Below are positions 46,317-58,288 of a stretch of 64,000 nucleotides of DNA, piece by piece. Both the position numbers and the translations under genes were made by a program. The notes below the pieces were generated by a model. It searched no databases and was not told where the DNA came from. It was given only the letters and a program-made list of their open reading frames with translations. The stretch's first letter is position 1, and the number at the start of each line of letters is the position of its first letter. The DNA comes from Annona cherimola (lineage: Eukaryota; Streptophyta; Magnoliopsida; Magnoliales; Annonaceae): NCBI GenBank assembly GCA_030490835.1, contig CM059972.1, forward strand, positions 56,091,563-56,155,562, in the 5' to 3' direction.

Positions 46317-46470
46317 GCACCATCTCTTTCTCAGTGGAAAATCCCAAGAAGGACCCCATAGGCATGTTAATTCGTCCATCCTGAGATCGAGGGCTACACA
46401 AAGTATTAAACTACAAGAAGCCTTGATCATATTATACATTCTTTTCTTGCTCGATTCATCTCTTAGATGG
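46317..46470. other. Unassigned sequence to the right of element C
   Basis: About 150 bases between the C 3' LTR and I2, continuing at 48175 once I2 is removed. Nothing is recognised. It is a possible extension of the minus-strand coding remnant described at 48183. Confidence 0.3.
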
Positions 46471-48174
46471 TGTAACGCCCCGTTTCTAAATATTCACAAT
46501 AACTAGTCAAAAGGGTACTATATGACCTACGAAAAATTCGACAGCATCTCCCCATAATATATAGGGGGTGGTATGTAATACACAACCTGTTATTGATAAG
46601 CAATTCAATTTCATTTCAATATGTGACCTTCAACTCTATATTTATATATTTGTATCTTTATATGATAATGACATTCATATGGAAGGAAATCGTTCAAATT
46701 TATCCATACACAACAAGCAAACCGAATGATCATATCTACATGCATCCACATAAATCGTAATCCAATTCGAAATACTAAATACAATATGTTTGTCAAGGTC
46801 AAATCTAGCTCAATAACTGTCTACATAATACTAATGTCAAAAGAGCATAAATTTCAAATAACTTTAATTAGAGATGTTCTAATGGTCTCCAAGATTTGGT
46901 CTTCCACTTGCCCCATCTTGAGGTTCCCCACTCGACTTGGGATCTAAAGAAAAAAATTAACAAACCATGTGAGTCTAAATAGACTCAGTAAATAGATAAT
47001 GGTTAGCACAAAGTGGAATAAGCAAAGTTTTGGATGCGCATGTCATGATCAAAATAAAATATATGGGTCTGATACCCACTCCTAAGATCGTATGCATATA
47101 ACCACGTATAAATAGGAGGGCATGAACAATCCTCCACTCATGTCAATCAAGGGCCATGAACAACCCTCTCCTCATGTCAATCAAGGGCCATGAACAACCC
47201 TTTTACAGCCAACCATTTTAAATAACACATCATACATGACAGACAAGAATACATGTCACAAACCATACATACAACATCAACAAGGTTTACTTTCAATTCA
47301 ATGTATAAAACTGCCACACGAGCATTTTAACAAACACATGGTAGGTGCAAAAAGGGAAAACCTCTAATTCGTACTCTCATTTGAACCGAATCAACTAACA
47401 TCATATTTTAAGAATACAAAAACTGCTAACGAGTCCTCTACTTCGTAAAATCACTCATTCATGATAAATTCTCCACAAACCTTGCTTACCCTAACTGTTA
47501 CGAACACTACGCCTCATACCATGAATTTGTTGGGTGTTACGTATTCCCACCAGTTTCATATCATGTTTAATACGAGATTTCATCATTCAATCAAGAAAGG
47601 GCGGCATCTACTTACTTTAATCATGATTTACCCCAAAAACAGCGACCCTAGGCTTAGATTGCAGAAATTCAGAGCTTCCTTGATTGGAATCGATGACCTT
47701 CAAGGCAGTTGGTAGAGTTTTCTTGAAGGAATCTACAGCTGGATCGAACTAAATAGGAGGGAAAGAAAAGAAGACGCAGAGAACGGGAAGAGAAGAAGAG
47801 GGAAACGTAGACGGGCACAAATGAAAGATGAAGCCCTAGCTCGCAGGCCCCTCTTTATAACCGAACCTCCATCGAGTCGGGCCAGGCCTGAGCATGGGTC
47901 GGGTCTAATCGCAATTAGTAATTTACTTTCCCACTCCTATGACTTAATAGTTAAAATTTTCTCCGGGGGTGCTGCCCCCTTCACCCCAGCGACCTGACCG
48001 GGCAGGTCAAACCCCATACCTACTCTGCGATGTGAAAAATAGTCGTAGTGCTCAACAATGTCCATATATGTTATTAATCCATTTACATCATAAATTCCTA
48101 GTAGCATGTTCATAAATTACCTCATAATAGAGAAGGGTTATAATGAAAATAAAATAAAATACCTAGTCCTCATA
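46471..48174 (-). mobile_element. Solo LTR I2, minus orientation
   Basis: Plus-strand ends are TGTAACGCCCC and GTCCTCATA, flanked by a perfect duplication GATGG (46466-46470 and 48175-48179). Read on the minus strand it parallels I1 from TATGAGGACTAGGTATTTTA to GGGGCGTTACA. The first base pair differs (TA for TG), a single transition. It includes the GGTTATAAAGAGGGG TATA box (minus strand, about 47850), the pyrimidine-rich leader, the GC-rich GCAGCACCC zone and the GGGTTGTTCATGGCCC repeats (about 47125-47210). It has no interior. Confidence 0.88.
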
Positions 48175-48182
48175 GATGGTCC

Positions 48183-48340
48183 TTCGAGCTGATGAACTCA
48201 TTGGTGGTTCTTTGGCAATGGCAGATGGTGAGGATTTGTCGCCTTCTCTCCTTCAGTCTCCATAACCTGTCTCATATGCTTAATCTCTTCTTGGAGATCA
48301 TGAATGAGTTGAGACTTAGGTGTAAGAACTTCTTATTCTT
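48183..48340 (-). pseudogene. Minus-strand coding remnant, unclassified
   Basis: On the minus strand this short stretch reads as a helical, charged segment (LTPKSQLIHDLQEEIKHMRQ, followed by a Glu- and His-rich stretch) with a stop at its end. Heptad-like spacing suggests a coiled coil such as occurs in Gag N-terminal regions, but no family is recognised. The plus-strand ORF 48192-48479 overlaps it and looks like the shadow frame. Confidence is low. Confidence 0.25.
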
Positions 48341-49118
48341 CGCCTACCACATAAGAGGAAACAAACTTACCTTTTGGAGTAGTTCTAATGCCTTCAAGAT
48401 GGGAGAGGCTATAGAAAGGTGGGCAACGCAAGTGCAAGAAAGAAGAAATTTGAAGTTCCAAGCATATAATGGATACTGAAGTCGCATATCCAAGTCGAAT
48501 CCACAGCATCATAGGTCAAGTTGTAAGCCAAGTCGACCCAGTATATGACTTGGACACTAAGGGAACCCAAACCTTGTACAAATGAGCTCAAAAGTCGTCA
48601 AATGGAATTCAGGTAACACATATCTTGATTAATTAAAGACAAATCTACAAATTGAAGATCAAACTATAAAGGATTGAAGTTGTGGCGCCCCGAACCGAGG
48701 CGTCACATTTGTCCTTACTCCGAGATCTTGTCAATTGGTAAACGTGACTCAGGATTGTTGCCCTGATCACACCGCGGGTTCTTAATTGGATCTCGTCCAA
48801 TTTTTTTTTCCATTTCCTTTTCTTTCATCACATAAACATATACTCATCATCATTCATAATGGACTTATCCATAACATCATAAATCATTAACTTCTCATAT
48901 TATTCATAACTTCATAATTTTATACAACCTATACCCTTTTTCATCATATCTCATTAGGGAATCTATTCATACAAAAATCTACTAACCTTTGTAGATTTCT
49001 CTTTTTCTTTAGCAACACATGCCCTTCATCTCTTGGCTTTCCCTACACCTTTCTGAGGTTGGGAAAATAAAACATGAGTCGAAACTCAATAAGCAAGCAT
49101 TTTTCATTTTAAATGCAT

Positions 49119-49320
49119 TCCTCTCCATTCGATAAAAGACACTTATCAAGTGATCAACTACCAACGGAATAGAAACCTTTTCGTAAACTATTTTTGGAAA
49201 CCTTTCATAAATCATTCATAAAAACCATTCATGTAAACCATTTGTAAATGCATTTCTCTCCATTCGATAGGAGACACTTAGCAAGTGATCAACTATCAAT
49301 GGAATAGAAACCTTTTCATA
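49119..49320 (-). repeat. Partial tandem duplication in LTR J
   Basis: Two copies about 132 bases apart share CTCTCCATTCGATA, AGACACTTA-CAAGTGATCAACTA and GGAATAGAAACCTTTT. They differ at several bases, so the duplication is not recent. Confidence 0.65.
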
Positions 49321-50242
49321 AACATTGGATGTGTAAATACTTCCTTTCCACTCCTGACATAAACCTTCGTGTGCGGGTACACTAGCCTAGGGAACATCTC
49401 TCATAGCATGGTCCAATACGCTAGCTGTCTCCGACTTGGCCTCATCAAGGGGAACCTCTCTTCCTCTTGACGCCTGCATGACTTTTTGATTTTTCCGGCA
49501 TTATATACCTCTTACAACAGGTGACTTGTCATTCTCATGTAGAGAATATTTGCACCATCGCTTAAAAACATCTTTTCAAATCCATGCTTTCATTTTCAAT
49601 CCATGTATGAAAATGTAATGCATTCATTCACACATAACATTCCTTTGCCTCTACCTCTGGGGAAGACGCTGTCGGCACATAGCCCATACGACTCGGCAAT
49701 AGTGAAGGGGGACCCTCTGATCCGCTTTCTACCTCCACCAAAGCCTCTTCCTTATACATCATACCATGTGCACATGTCCATGAACATCACATGATATCAA
49801 TATGTCGGCATGACTTTTCATAAAAACTCATAAACATTCATCATTTCAAAACATTATAGGAATGGCCACCCTTAAATACATTTCATAAATACTTGGGAAT
49901 AAAATCACATTTTCAAAAGGGTTTTCTTGCTTACAATGAAGCAATAAAATCACATTTTAAAAAAGTTTGCTTGCTTACCTTTGCTTTGCTTCAACCTAAC
50001 TCCTTTATTCTTTCCTTTTCTTTTCCTATACAAGGAAATTGGATATTTTATCCATCTATTCCATGTCTTAGCTTGCTTTCCATGCATGCTTTACGATCAC
50101 ATATTACCTCATTTTTATAGAGGTTATCCTTTTTATAAATACTTGGTCATTACTCATTTATATGGTTTTTTATCCATAAATCCTTTAAAAATTCCATCCA
50201 TATATCCTCCTAAATATATAAAAATAAATCTCAATTTTTTCC

Positions 50243-50362
50243 CAAAATACGCTGTTCACTGTTCATAATTACTGTTCATGTCACTGTGGCAGATTACTGT
50301 TCAATATCACTGTTCACCCGAGGTTACTGTTCACAGCACGTGGGGTTACTGTTCATGGGTTC
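50243..50362 (-). repeat. ACTGTTCA motif series in LTR J
   Basis: Within about 115 bases, ACTGTTCA occurs seven times (as TTACTGTTCA or TCACTGTTCA), with irregular spacing of about 10-25 bases and dissimilar spacers. On the LTR sense strand the motif is TGAACAGT. Isolated TGAACAGT copies also occur in LTR N (near 58155). This could be a binding-site cluster or a decayed minisatellite. Confidence 0.65.
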
Positions 50363-52118
50363 CAAAAATTGACATTTTTCCCAAAAATAAAAAATACCAT
50401 GACATAGCTTATGCTTAGTATATCATGGGAAATTTCATACATTTTGAATTTATCATCATTTACTTGGTTAAATAAATCATTTTCTCCATGTACTAAAAAT
50501 CATCATAAATTCACTTAAGTATAATCCTTAATTCCAAAAATCATAAAATTAATATATCATCATTCCAACATCATATTTATCATAATAATACATCCCAAAT
50601 CATCATTTATCAAATTTGGAGCATTATTTCCACATATCATACATGATTTTCCCGAATGCTCTATCTTCGCTCCAAATTTTCGATGTTTCGGCATAATTCT
50701 ACTTTGGCATTATAACCTTAATTTTTTTCTCATGCTTAGGAATTATCTAAGCATGATTTTACCCTACTTAACATCCAAAAGAAATTTGAGAAGAAATCAC
50801 TTACCCGAAGTGGAAAATCTCTCTTCCAACTTGCCCTTTCTCTCTCTAACCTCCTCTTTCTCTCTTAAAACCAATTTGGGGGTGGAAAATGAGATCTTGC
50901 TCAAGCTTGGGAGTGCCATGGACGTTCACCCCTTGGCCCCTATTTATAGGGCTTGATTTTTCATGAATTTGGAATTTACCCCCTCTTGCTCAAGGTATTA
51001 AATTATAAATGTATTTTTTTCTAATTTCCAAAATGTGCATGGAGCCTTGTGCAGCCCACCCTAGGCCTGCTCCAGCCCCCCTATGGCAGCCCTATTTTTG
51101 TCTATTTTTTTTATTTTTAAAAATTAATTAATTTAGGCTAAATTAATCCTAGCAATTGATTTTTGATAAGATTGATTTTGGGCCATTGGATTTGGTCCCA
51201 AAAGTCCAAGCTCCAGCAGCCATAGCAGCTTTTCATTAATTATTTATCCATTTAATTAATTAAAATTAACCCAAAGTCAAATGCTTAATTAATGAAAAAG
51301 TAAAGCTACTTTTTGATCTTCAAATGACGTTTAATCTTGACCCTTAATTCATGATTTTTGATCAATCATGAACCAATCATCATGTTCATCATCATATTTT
51401 GGTCATTCATAAAAAATTTCATCTCAATCCGATGTCCGGATTGCAAGATATGAATTTTTCTTCATTTTTTTCACAAAAATCCATAAAAATCTGAAAATAC
51501 TAAATAAATCAAAAATTTGCTATTTTGTCCTTTTGTGGGAAGCTTCCTTTTTTGTCTTTTTGTGATTAAGTTAATCCAAAGTGATTAACTTAACATATTT
51601 CTTAATCCCACATTTACTATTCACATTTCACTATTCATCTGAATTTCATAAATAATTATTTTAACCTTTATTCCCACATATCTTCCATACTCGTGAATAT
51701 ATATTTTATTAATATATTACCTAGGGTTTACAACCCTAGGGTTTCATATATGCGTCTAAGATCGGAGTTTCACAGAAGTCTAAAGCATATGACTCAGTGT
51801 AAAGAAAGTTATATCTCAAGATTGAAGAAAATTGAGTCAAAAGAGCTAAAACACGAAGATATTAGAGTACAAAGGTCAAAGCATTGAACTTATGAAAATG
51901 TCAAGCTCCAAAGAACATATCATAGAGTGAAGTCGCAACCCAAGTCAACTTCACTTGCAACTTGGGTCAAGTCCCAGACGAAGTCAATTTCAAGTTGGAA
52001 CTTGGAGCTGAAGACGAGGAGAAAATCTCTGTGTGGGAAATATGGACACCAAAGTCACGACCGAAGTCGACTCCAACCTGCAACTTGGCTAAAGTCTCAT
52101 CTAAAGTCGACTCCGGAT

Positions 52119-53757
52119 ATATGAAGACCAAGTATTTTTATTATAAACTTTCCATTACAATGAGGTAATTTACAAATATACCACTAATAATTTATAGTGT
52201 TATTATTGTGTATGTTATATCTAGATGTGGCACTAGGGGGAGGTATAATGTGTGCATGCATGTTTAGATCTTGGTCTATTTGTGCAGCTGCACCACTCGA
52301 TTATGATACGATTTATTGAGTATGATTTAGGAGTGTATGATCAATACATTGTTTGAGGCATTATGATTATCTTGAACCCAGTAAATTAGTAATGTAGCCC
52401 GACCCATGTTGCCAAAAATCCTCCTTAAGAGAAGGGTGCCCGCAACCTCCCTTCATTTTCCTTCTCTTCTCATTTCTGTTCCTCCTTCCTTCATTTTCCC
52501 CTTTCTTCCCAATTTTGAATCCACCCAAATCTTCCTGAAAGCTCTCTAAAATGCATTAAAGATCATTGATTCACATCAAGGGAGCTTTAAAATCCCAGGA
52601 ATTAGAGTCTATAGTTGCTGATTTTGGAAAAAATCATGATTTAGGTGAGTAGATGTTTTCTTTTCTCGAATCGATGACATCTCATCTTAAGTGTGATATA
52701 GGGCTGGTAGGAAAGAGTAACATCCAACAACTTCAAGGTTTGGGTATTCTAGGATTCGTGATAACCTAGGCTTAATAGGACTCGTAAGGAATCAGTTATT
52801 ATTAGGTACTCTTTGTGAAATAGATGATGCATTAGCAATTTTGTTATGTTTAGAGTGTGGCATTGCTTAAATGGGTGGAACTAGTTAGATGAACTAGAAG
52901 TTTGTTCTTTGACACCTATCATGTGTTTGATGAAATGCTATGTGACAGTTAGTATGTTAAGTATGAGTTTTGATCTTTTGAAGCCGGCTTCACGGTGGCT
53001 TCCGTAAAGCCAGCCCAAAAACTTATTTTTTAAAAAGTTATTTTTGATTTTTTTTCATAGGTAAGTAAATCTAGGTGTGTTAAATCTATAAACCAAGTTT
53101 TACCATTTTTGGATGTTTTTAAGTATTTATTTTGGATTTTTAAACACAGTGGCATTTTCGTAATTTTTTTAGATCAGAAAATTATGGAAATGCCACTGTA
53201 TTTAAAAATCCAAAATAAATACTTAAAAACATCCAAAAATGGTAAAACTTGGTTTATAGATTTAACACATCTAGATTTACTTACCCATGAAAAACAAATT
53301 TAAATATTGTTTTAAAAAATAGGTTTTTGGGCTGGCTTTACGGAGGCCACTGTGAAGCCGGCTTCAAAAGATCATTCCACGTTAAGTATAACGCGAACTT
53401 GGTTGAATTTGGTAATATTGTATTCGTGATTTGTGGCACTTGTTCTTGTGTGAATTGGTTAATGTACTATTCGTGATAAGTGGTTATGGTTGACAATCTA
53501 ATGCATGTATATGGTCAGGGGCATATTATGTCACATAATTTTTAATGTAACTAGACATATGATTGAGTTGTGTAGTTGTATAAGGTTGTTCATGGTCCTT
53601 GATTGACGTGAGAAAAAAGGCATTATTCATGGCCCTTGGTTGACATGAGGAGAGGGTTGTGCATGGCTTGTTAAATGCATGCAGTTATATGTATACGTTC
53701 TTGAGGAGCAGATGTTGGCCCCATGTCTTGTACAATCATTTGTGAACCATTCTGTTA
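52119..53757 (+). repeat. LTR remnant L of the I1/I2 family (carries MITE)
   Basis: Starts TATGAAGACCAAGTATTTTT, aligning with TGTGAGGACCAGGTATTTTA of I1, and continues through the pyrimidine-rich leader (52450-52530), the GTGAGTAGATG block and three copies of the GTTGTTCATGGCCC repeat (53580-53680). Sequence similarity stops near 53757, before the expected GGGGCGTTACA end, so the right end is lost. The foldback MITE is inserted at 52965. Confidence 0.7.
52965..53380. mobile_element. Foldback Mutator-like MITE in LTR L
   Basis: The whole 416 bases form one inverted repeat of about 200-base arms meeting near 53172. The outer arms are TGATCTTTTGAAGCCGGC and its reverse complement. Flanks are a perfect 9-base duplication GTTAAGTAT (52956-52964 and 53381-53389), the length typical of Mutator-like elements. 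The arms differ at roughly one base in fifteen by eye. There is no transposase. A transcript would fold into one long hairpin. The ORF 53109-53303 lies in the arms and is not a gene. Confidence 0.88.
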
Positions 53758-54474
53758 GATTACTATTATGACCGCCATAGACATCTTTGCATCACGGCGC
53801 CAAACCCTACGCATGAGAAATCTCACACGTCTCGCTCCATTTTGCAAGGGGTATAAATACTCTCTTAGGGTTTTTAAAATAGACGCCAACGAGGCATGAA
53901 TCGGAGTATGGAAGAAGAGAAAAGAGGGGATTTCATACTAGAGATGGAGATGAAAATGGATCCACTTGGAGGAGGAATCCAAATGAGTTTTTTCTTCTCT
54001 TTCTCTCTATTCTCTTATTTTTATCATTCTCTTCTCTTGGGATATATATGAATGTGGTTATGATGGGATTATTCATTATGTTCATGGGTTAGAACTTATG
54101 ATGGGTAGTTATGATGAACTTGAACTTATATCTATGTTGGAACTGGTTTCTTATATTTGAATGAAGTTACAGATTTGATTTTATTGAGTTTGTGTGAGAT
54201 TTACCTTTACATATTGTGTTTAATGCTTTTACAAGCCTGATCAACTTATGGATTAATGTAATATCTAAATCTACACATGGAAAGTGAGTTTGAGGTTAGA
54301 TCCATATGTAAAGCATATGTTTTCAACTACTTGTAGTGGTTGGATGTTAATATAGATACGAATATACCTATTAATCCTGTGTAATAATAATTTAGTTATG
54401 TGCAAATCAAGCTTGTTTTACTCCATTGTATAAGAACATAGCAATTGACTAAAACAAAGTTAGGTTTATAAGTG
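53758..54474 (+). repeat. C-like LTR remnant M
   Basis: It parallels the C LTRs in order: GGGGTATAAATACTCTCTTAG (53849, a TATA box and leader; compare 43725), the GATGATT/GTGGTTATG region, GGTTGGATGTTAATATAGAT (about 54339; compare 463), and ACTAAAACAAAGTTAGGTTT (54449; compare 575). It is more diverged than the C LTRs are from each other. It is broken at 54474 by LTR N. The remainder is not seen in the window. Confidence 0.6.
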
Positions 54475-55099
54475 TGTGGCGCCCCCGAACCAAGGCCTCC
54501 ACAAGCCTTACTCCAAGACCATTTCGATTGGTAAATGTGATCAGGATTGTTGCCTTGATCACGCGGTGGGTTCTTAATTTGATCTCGTCCAAATTTTTTT
54601 TTCTTTCCTTTCATCATATAAGCATACACTTGTCATCATTCATAGTGGAATCATCCATATCATCATAAAATTTATCGTACAAGTATCTTTACTTTCATAT
54701 TGTAGGCAACATTATGTATTCATAAATAAAAATTCACATAGAATTTTATACATAATCACTTATCTATTTACACCATACGTAATCAAACCCATTTCATTAT
54801 AGGCAATACATTCATCCATTCATTCCTCAAACATACCAATACTTTTTAGCTTTGCTCTTTTCCTCGAGCCTTAAACCTGTCTAAGGTTGGAAAAACAAAA
54901 CATGAGTGATGAACTCAGTAAGCAAGCATCATTTTTTTCATTTAAATGCATCTCTTGCCAATTCGGTAGGAGACACTTATCAAGTGATCAACTACCAATA
55001 GGAAGAAACCTTTTATTGAAGTCTTCTTTATAATACACCCATAAAACTTTGTGCATGTCCCCATTTCGAGGTTTTTCAAAAGTGATGTCTATGCATCTA

Positions 55100-55580
55100 A
55101 ACCATTTTTCATTGGGACAATTGTTTGTCCCAAAATATTTTTCATTTATCATGAGGACATGTCTATGTCCAAAAATATTTTTCATATGGCATGAGGACAA
55201 TTGTATGTCCTAAAACATCTTTCCTATAACCTTTTTTTTCCATGAGGACATTTACTTGTCCCAAAACATCATCCATTTAAATTTCTTTATATCCCAACTT
55301 GGGGTTATTCAAAAGCAATGCATGTGCATAGAAATCTTTTATCTGTGCGGACATTCTCACGTCCAAAAATATTTTTCCATATAAACCTCTTTTAACCCGC
55401 ATAAAAGATACCAAACCCTTTTTAAACTAACATGGCAGACATATTTATGTCTTAAAATATTTTTTTTGGTATCTTCTGAAAACTAAACATAAATCCATTT
55501 AAAACCAACACAAATCCATTTAAAACCAAACAGAGTAGGTGCCCATTTTTGGACTTTTAAAACATAGGGAACATATGTAT
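55100..55580 (-). repeat. Hairpin array, copy in LTR N
   Basis: Counterpart of 6961-7440. Self-complementary units include GGGACAATTGTTTGTCCC, GGACATGTCTATGTCC, AGGACAATTGTATGTCCT and GGACATTCTCACGTCC. Stem sequence varies from unit to unit while complementarity is mostly kept. Confidence 0.65.
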
Positions 55581-55939
55581 GTCCCAAAAACATATGGATC
55601 TGTGTCTCTGACCCTCAAGTAGGTGACACTTAACAAGTGATCATCCTCCCCTAGGAAAGAAACCTTTAATGAGACAACACGCGAGCCAGGCGTCTGCTCA
55701 TGAGCTTCCTCCCATTTCAGAGAGGGCGCCGCCGGCCTCCGGCCTTCCCTGAGCGACTCGGCTACAGGTAAAGGTGAGCTCTAGTTTACGACCATTTTGG
55801 TCCGTAATCGCCTCCACCATGAGCCTAGTACATTATTTTGCGCACACTCATATGCTAGCAATGATTTTCACAAAACTTAGCTCAGTCATTTGATTGTGCC
55901 CTTTTTCAAGCCTCAGCTTGATATGTATAAAGCCAACTT

Positions 55940-56085
55940 AGTCCGCAGACTATGCCCTTCTCAAATTGAGAATTGGGCATGATGGTTTTGAAAATAAAAT
56001 ATTTTAAACCACTCAGTCCACAGACTATGCCCTTCTCGAATTGAGAACTGGGCATGGTTGTTTTGAAAATAAAATATTTTTGTAA
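55940..56085 (-). repeat. 74-base tandem duplication with internal hairpin in LTR N
   Basis: Two adjacent copies start AGTCCGCAGACTATGCCC and AGTCCACAGACTATGCCC. Each contains ATGCCC-TTCTCAA paired with TTGAGAA-TGGGCAT, a stem of about 13 pairs with a bulge. LTR B lacks the duplication. Confidence 0.65.
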
Positions 56086-58288
56086 ACTATTTCCAAATCC
56101 TGATGTTAGGATGACCACCCTTAAAGAGTTTTAACAATGTTTTAATAAATCCATTTTACCAAACATTTGAAATATTTGAAAAGACAATATTTTGCAAAAC
56201 TTTAATGATTTGCTAAACAACTTTTGAAATTCTCATTTTAAGAGGCTTTTGAACTAATTCAAAACTCGCACAGACAAAAATTTTCTTAATTACATTTTTA
56301 TGAGCAAAATATATGCAACTCTCTTCTATCCATTGTAATGGCATTATCTGTCTGGTCCGCGTCACTTCCTTGTTACTCTTATATATAGAGGAGTTTGCAT
56401 AATCTTTTGATCATTATTTACGCATAAAATCCACCAAATCATTTTGTAGGACTGGCCACCCTTAAATCTTTTTGGAACATCAGAGTAAAGCATCTTCAAA
56501 GTGTTACAACTCTAAGAGTTGAAAAGCACCTTGATAGATTATTTCAAAACACCTACATAAATCTCAAAACACGTACATAAATTCAATTTATGACATTTAA
56601 TGGAAACCATTTCAAAACATCTATTTATTTCTAGAAACCATTTGTAAAGAATTACATTTTTCAATAAAACTCCTTGTAAACCACACTTGTATGAACTTGC
56701 TTATATTAAAACCATCTTAAAACGCACATCATATTTTCAAGAACTAAGCTTGCTTACTCTATAAGCAATTCTCCATATCATTAATATAAACATGATCAAG
56801 TAATTTTAATACTTGAATATAAACATTATGCTTGAAAATTCACTTACTTATCTTGTAAGCAACTATGAAACCAACTTATTAAAGTAAGTTCATAAATTTC
56901 ATAAACTTATTTTAAAATAATATTTTGGAAAGCTCGCTTGCTTACTTGTAAGCAAACTCTTAAAATCATTAATATAAAACATTTCCAATCTTGGCAACAC
57001 TTATGATAAAGTAATTATTTTAAGAAGTATTGCTTGTTTCCTATGAAGCAATCCTTAAGGCATTTTATTTAAGCTATCATTTTCAAAACATAGGAGGAAA
57101 TCAATATTTTGGAAAGTTCGCTTGCTTACCTGTCTCACTTTAGCTTTCTGAATCCGCCTTTTCTTTGCCCTTGCCTACATGAGAATAATATAACATTTCA
57201 TATATTCCTTTTGCTTGCATCCCACTTAGTTTTCCAACCCATTTTTATTAACATACATCATCCATTTGACTTCTCAAGTCATTAGGCATAAGTAGCACAT
57301 ATTTGCACATTCCATCGGCTAATACACAACATATTTAATCCCATAAATAGGGTAACCATTCAATCACATAATAATCATCCAATAATTATCATTGAAAGGT
57401 TCATTACCTTTCATACACCATTTTTCACTTATTTTCCAAAATTTTCTGCATCGATGTTCATTTTAACCACACGTTGTTGCCTTAAGCCTTATTAATTAAT
57501 CCCAAAATTTGAGATTAACATCATGCATCTAAACAGCAATATATTCATGAAATTTTATCATCTTTTCACTCATTTTCCGATAAAATCAAATTACATAAGT
57601 CATTTATCACCTATGCATGTCTATTCTTTCGCATATGCCCATTTGGCAACACATATAAGAGGCATTTCATAAAATTTTCCAAGTCAGCAACTTAGTCTCT
57701 AATTTAGCATGATTAACACCCTTAATTAACACTTTATTTAGAGTATTTTTATGGAATTTTAATCTACTAATCATAGAATTCCAAAACAGCCTTTGTCTTC
57801 TTATTTTCACTAAGTTTCATCTTCTTATTTACCCATTAATTCCATATACATATAATAACATCAATTATCAACTAGCTTTGCTGTCCTTAATCCTTTATTA
57901 CACTCTTTCCTAACATATATATCAATTTGGATAATTTCTACATAGGCTTCATATTTCTTTTTGATTTTTTTCTCAAACTATCCACATATGCTGAAATCAG
58001 GCGTACTGATATCTCTAAATCTTGATTTATAATCAAATCAAGGTATTTAATTCTCAAATTTCTATCATACATCAATAAATACATGAATTAACCGTCATAA
58101 ATATTTCATCACGAAATATTAACATTACATATTTATTTTGGCATTTTCACTGTGCTGAACAGTGTTGTGAGTTTAGGGTCAGCCCTAATCACGTGAATTA
58201 TAACCCATACTAATATCACCCAAAAATAAATTTTGATTTTGGTCGAGTTATCTTCATGATGACTTATACATCATATAAAAATTTCATA

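Larger units (their letters stand above)
48681..51774 (-). mobile_element. Solo LTR J, A/B family, minus orientation
   Basis: Plus-strand ends are TGTGGCGCCCCGAACC and GGAGTTTCACA, flanked by a perfect duplication GAAGT (48676-48680 and 51775-51779). At 3.1 kb it is the short subtype without the hairpin array. Read in its own direction it has CCTATAAATAGGGG (plus coordinates 50938-50951), a strong TATA box, followed by a leader. It contains a 132-base tandem duplication at 49119-49320 and an ACTGTTCA motif series at 50243-50362. It has no coding content. Confidence 0.9.
48430..52118 (+). repeat. SIRE-type LTR remnant K (split by solo LTR J)
   Basis: About 48430-48680 and 51780-52118 carry AAGTCGCATATCCAAGTCGA, CAAGTCGACCC and AAGTCGACTCC repeats characteristic of the H, E and G LTRs. 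Neither the TGTTG start nor the CCAACA end is visible, so it is a fragment. It runs directly into LTR L at 52119. The ORFs 51927-52124 and 51962-52168 are reading frames through the repeat and not genes. Confidence 0.6.
54475..58288 (-). repeat. A/B-family LTR N, long subtype, minus orientation, truncated
   Basis: Begins TGTGGCGCCCCCGAACC after AAGTG (a possible half of a target duplication) and follows LTR B backwards: hairpin array at 55100-55580, AGCAAGTGATCATCC, repeated GCTTGCTTACTTGTAAGC blocks (56940-57130), and the CTGAAATCAGGCGTACTG block (57988). It stops near 58288 without the GGGTTTCACA end, where LTR O begins in the opposite direction. It holds the tandem hairpin duplication at 55940-56085. 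No genes are present. Confidence 0.75.

Noticed and set aside
46471..48174. Host gene promoter and 5' UTR near 47700-47900
   Set aside because: The TATA box and pyrimidine-rich leader belong to solo LTR I2, whose target duplication is perfect.
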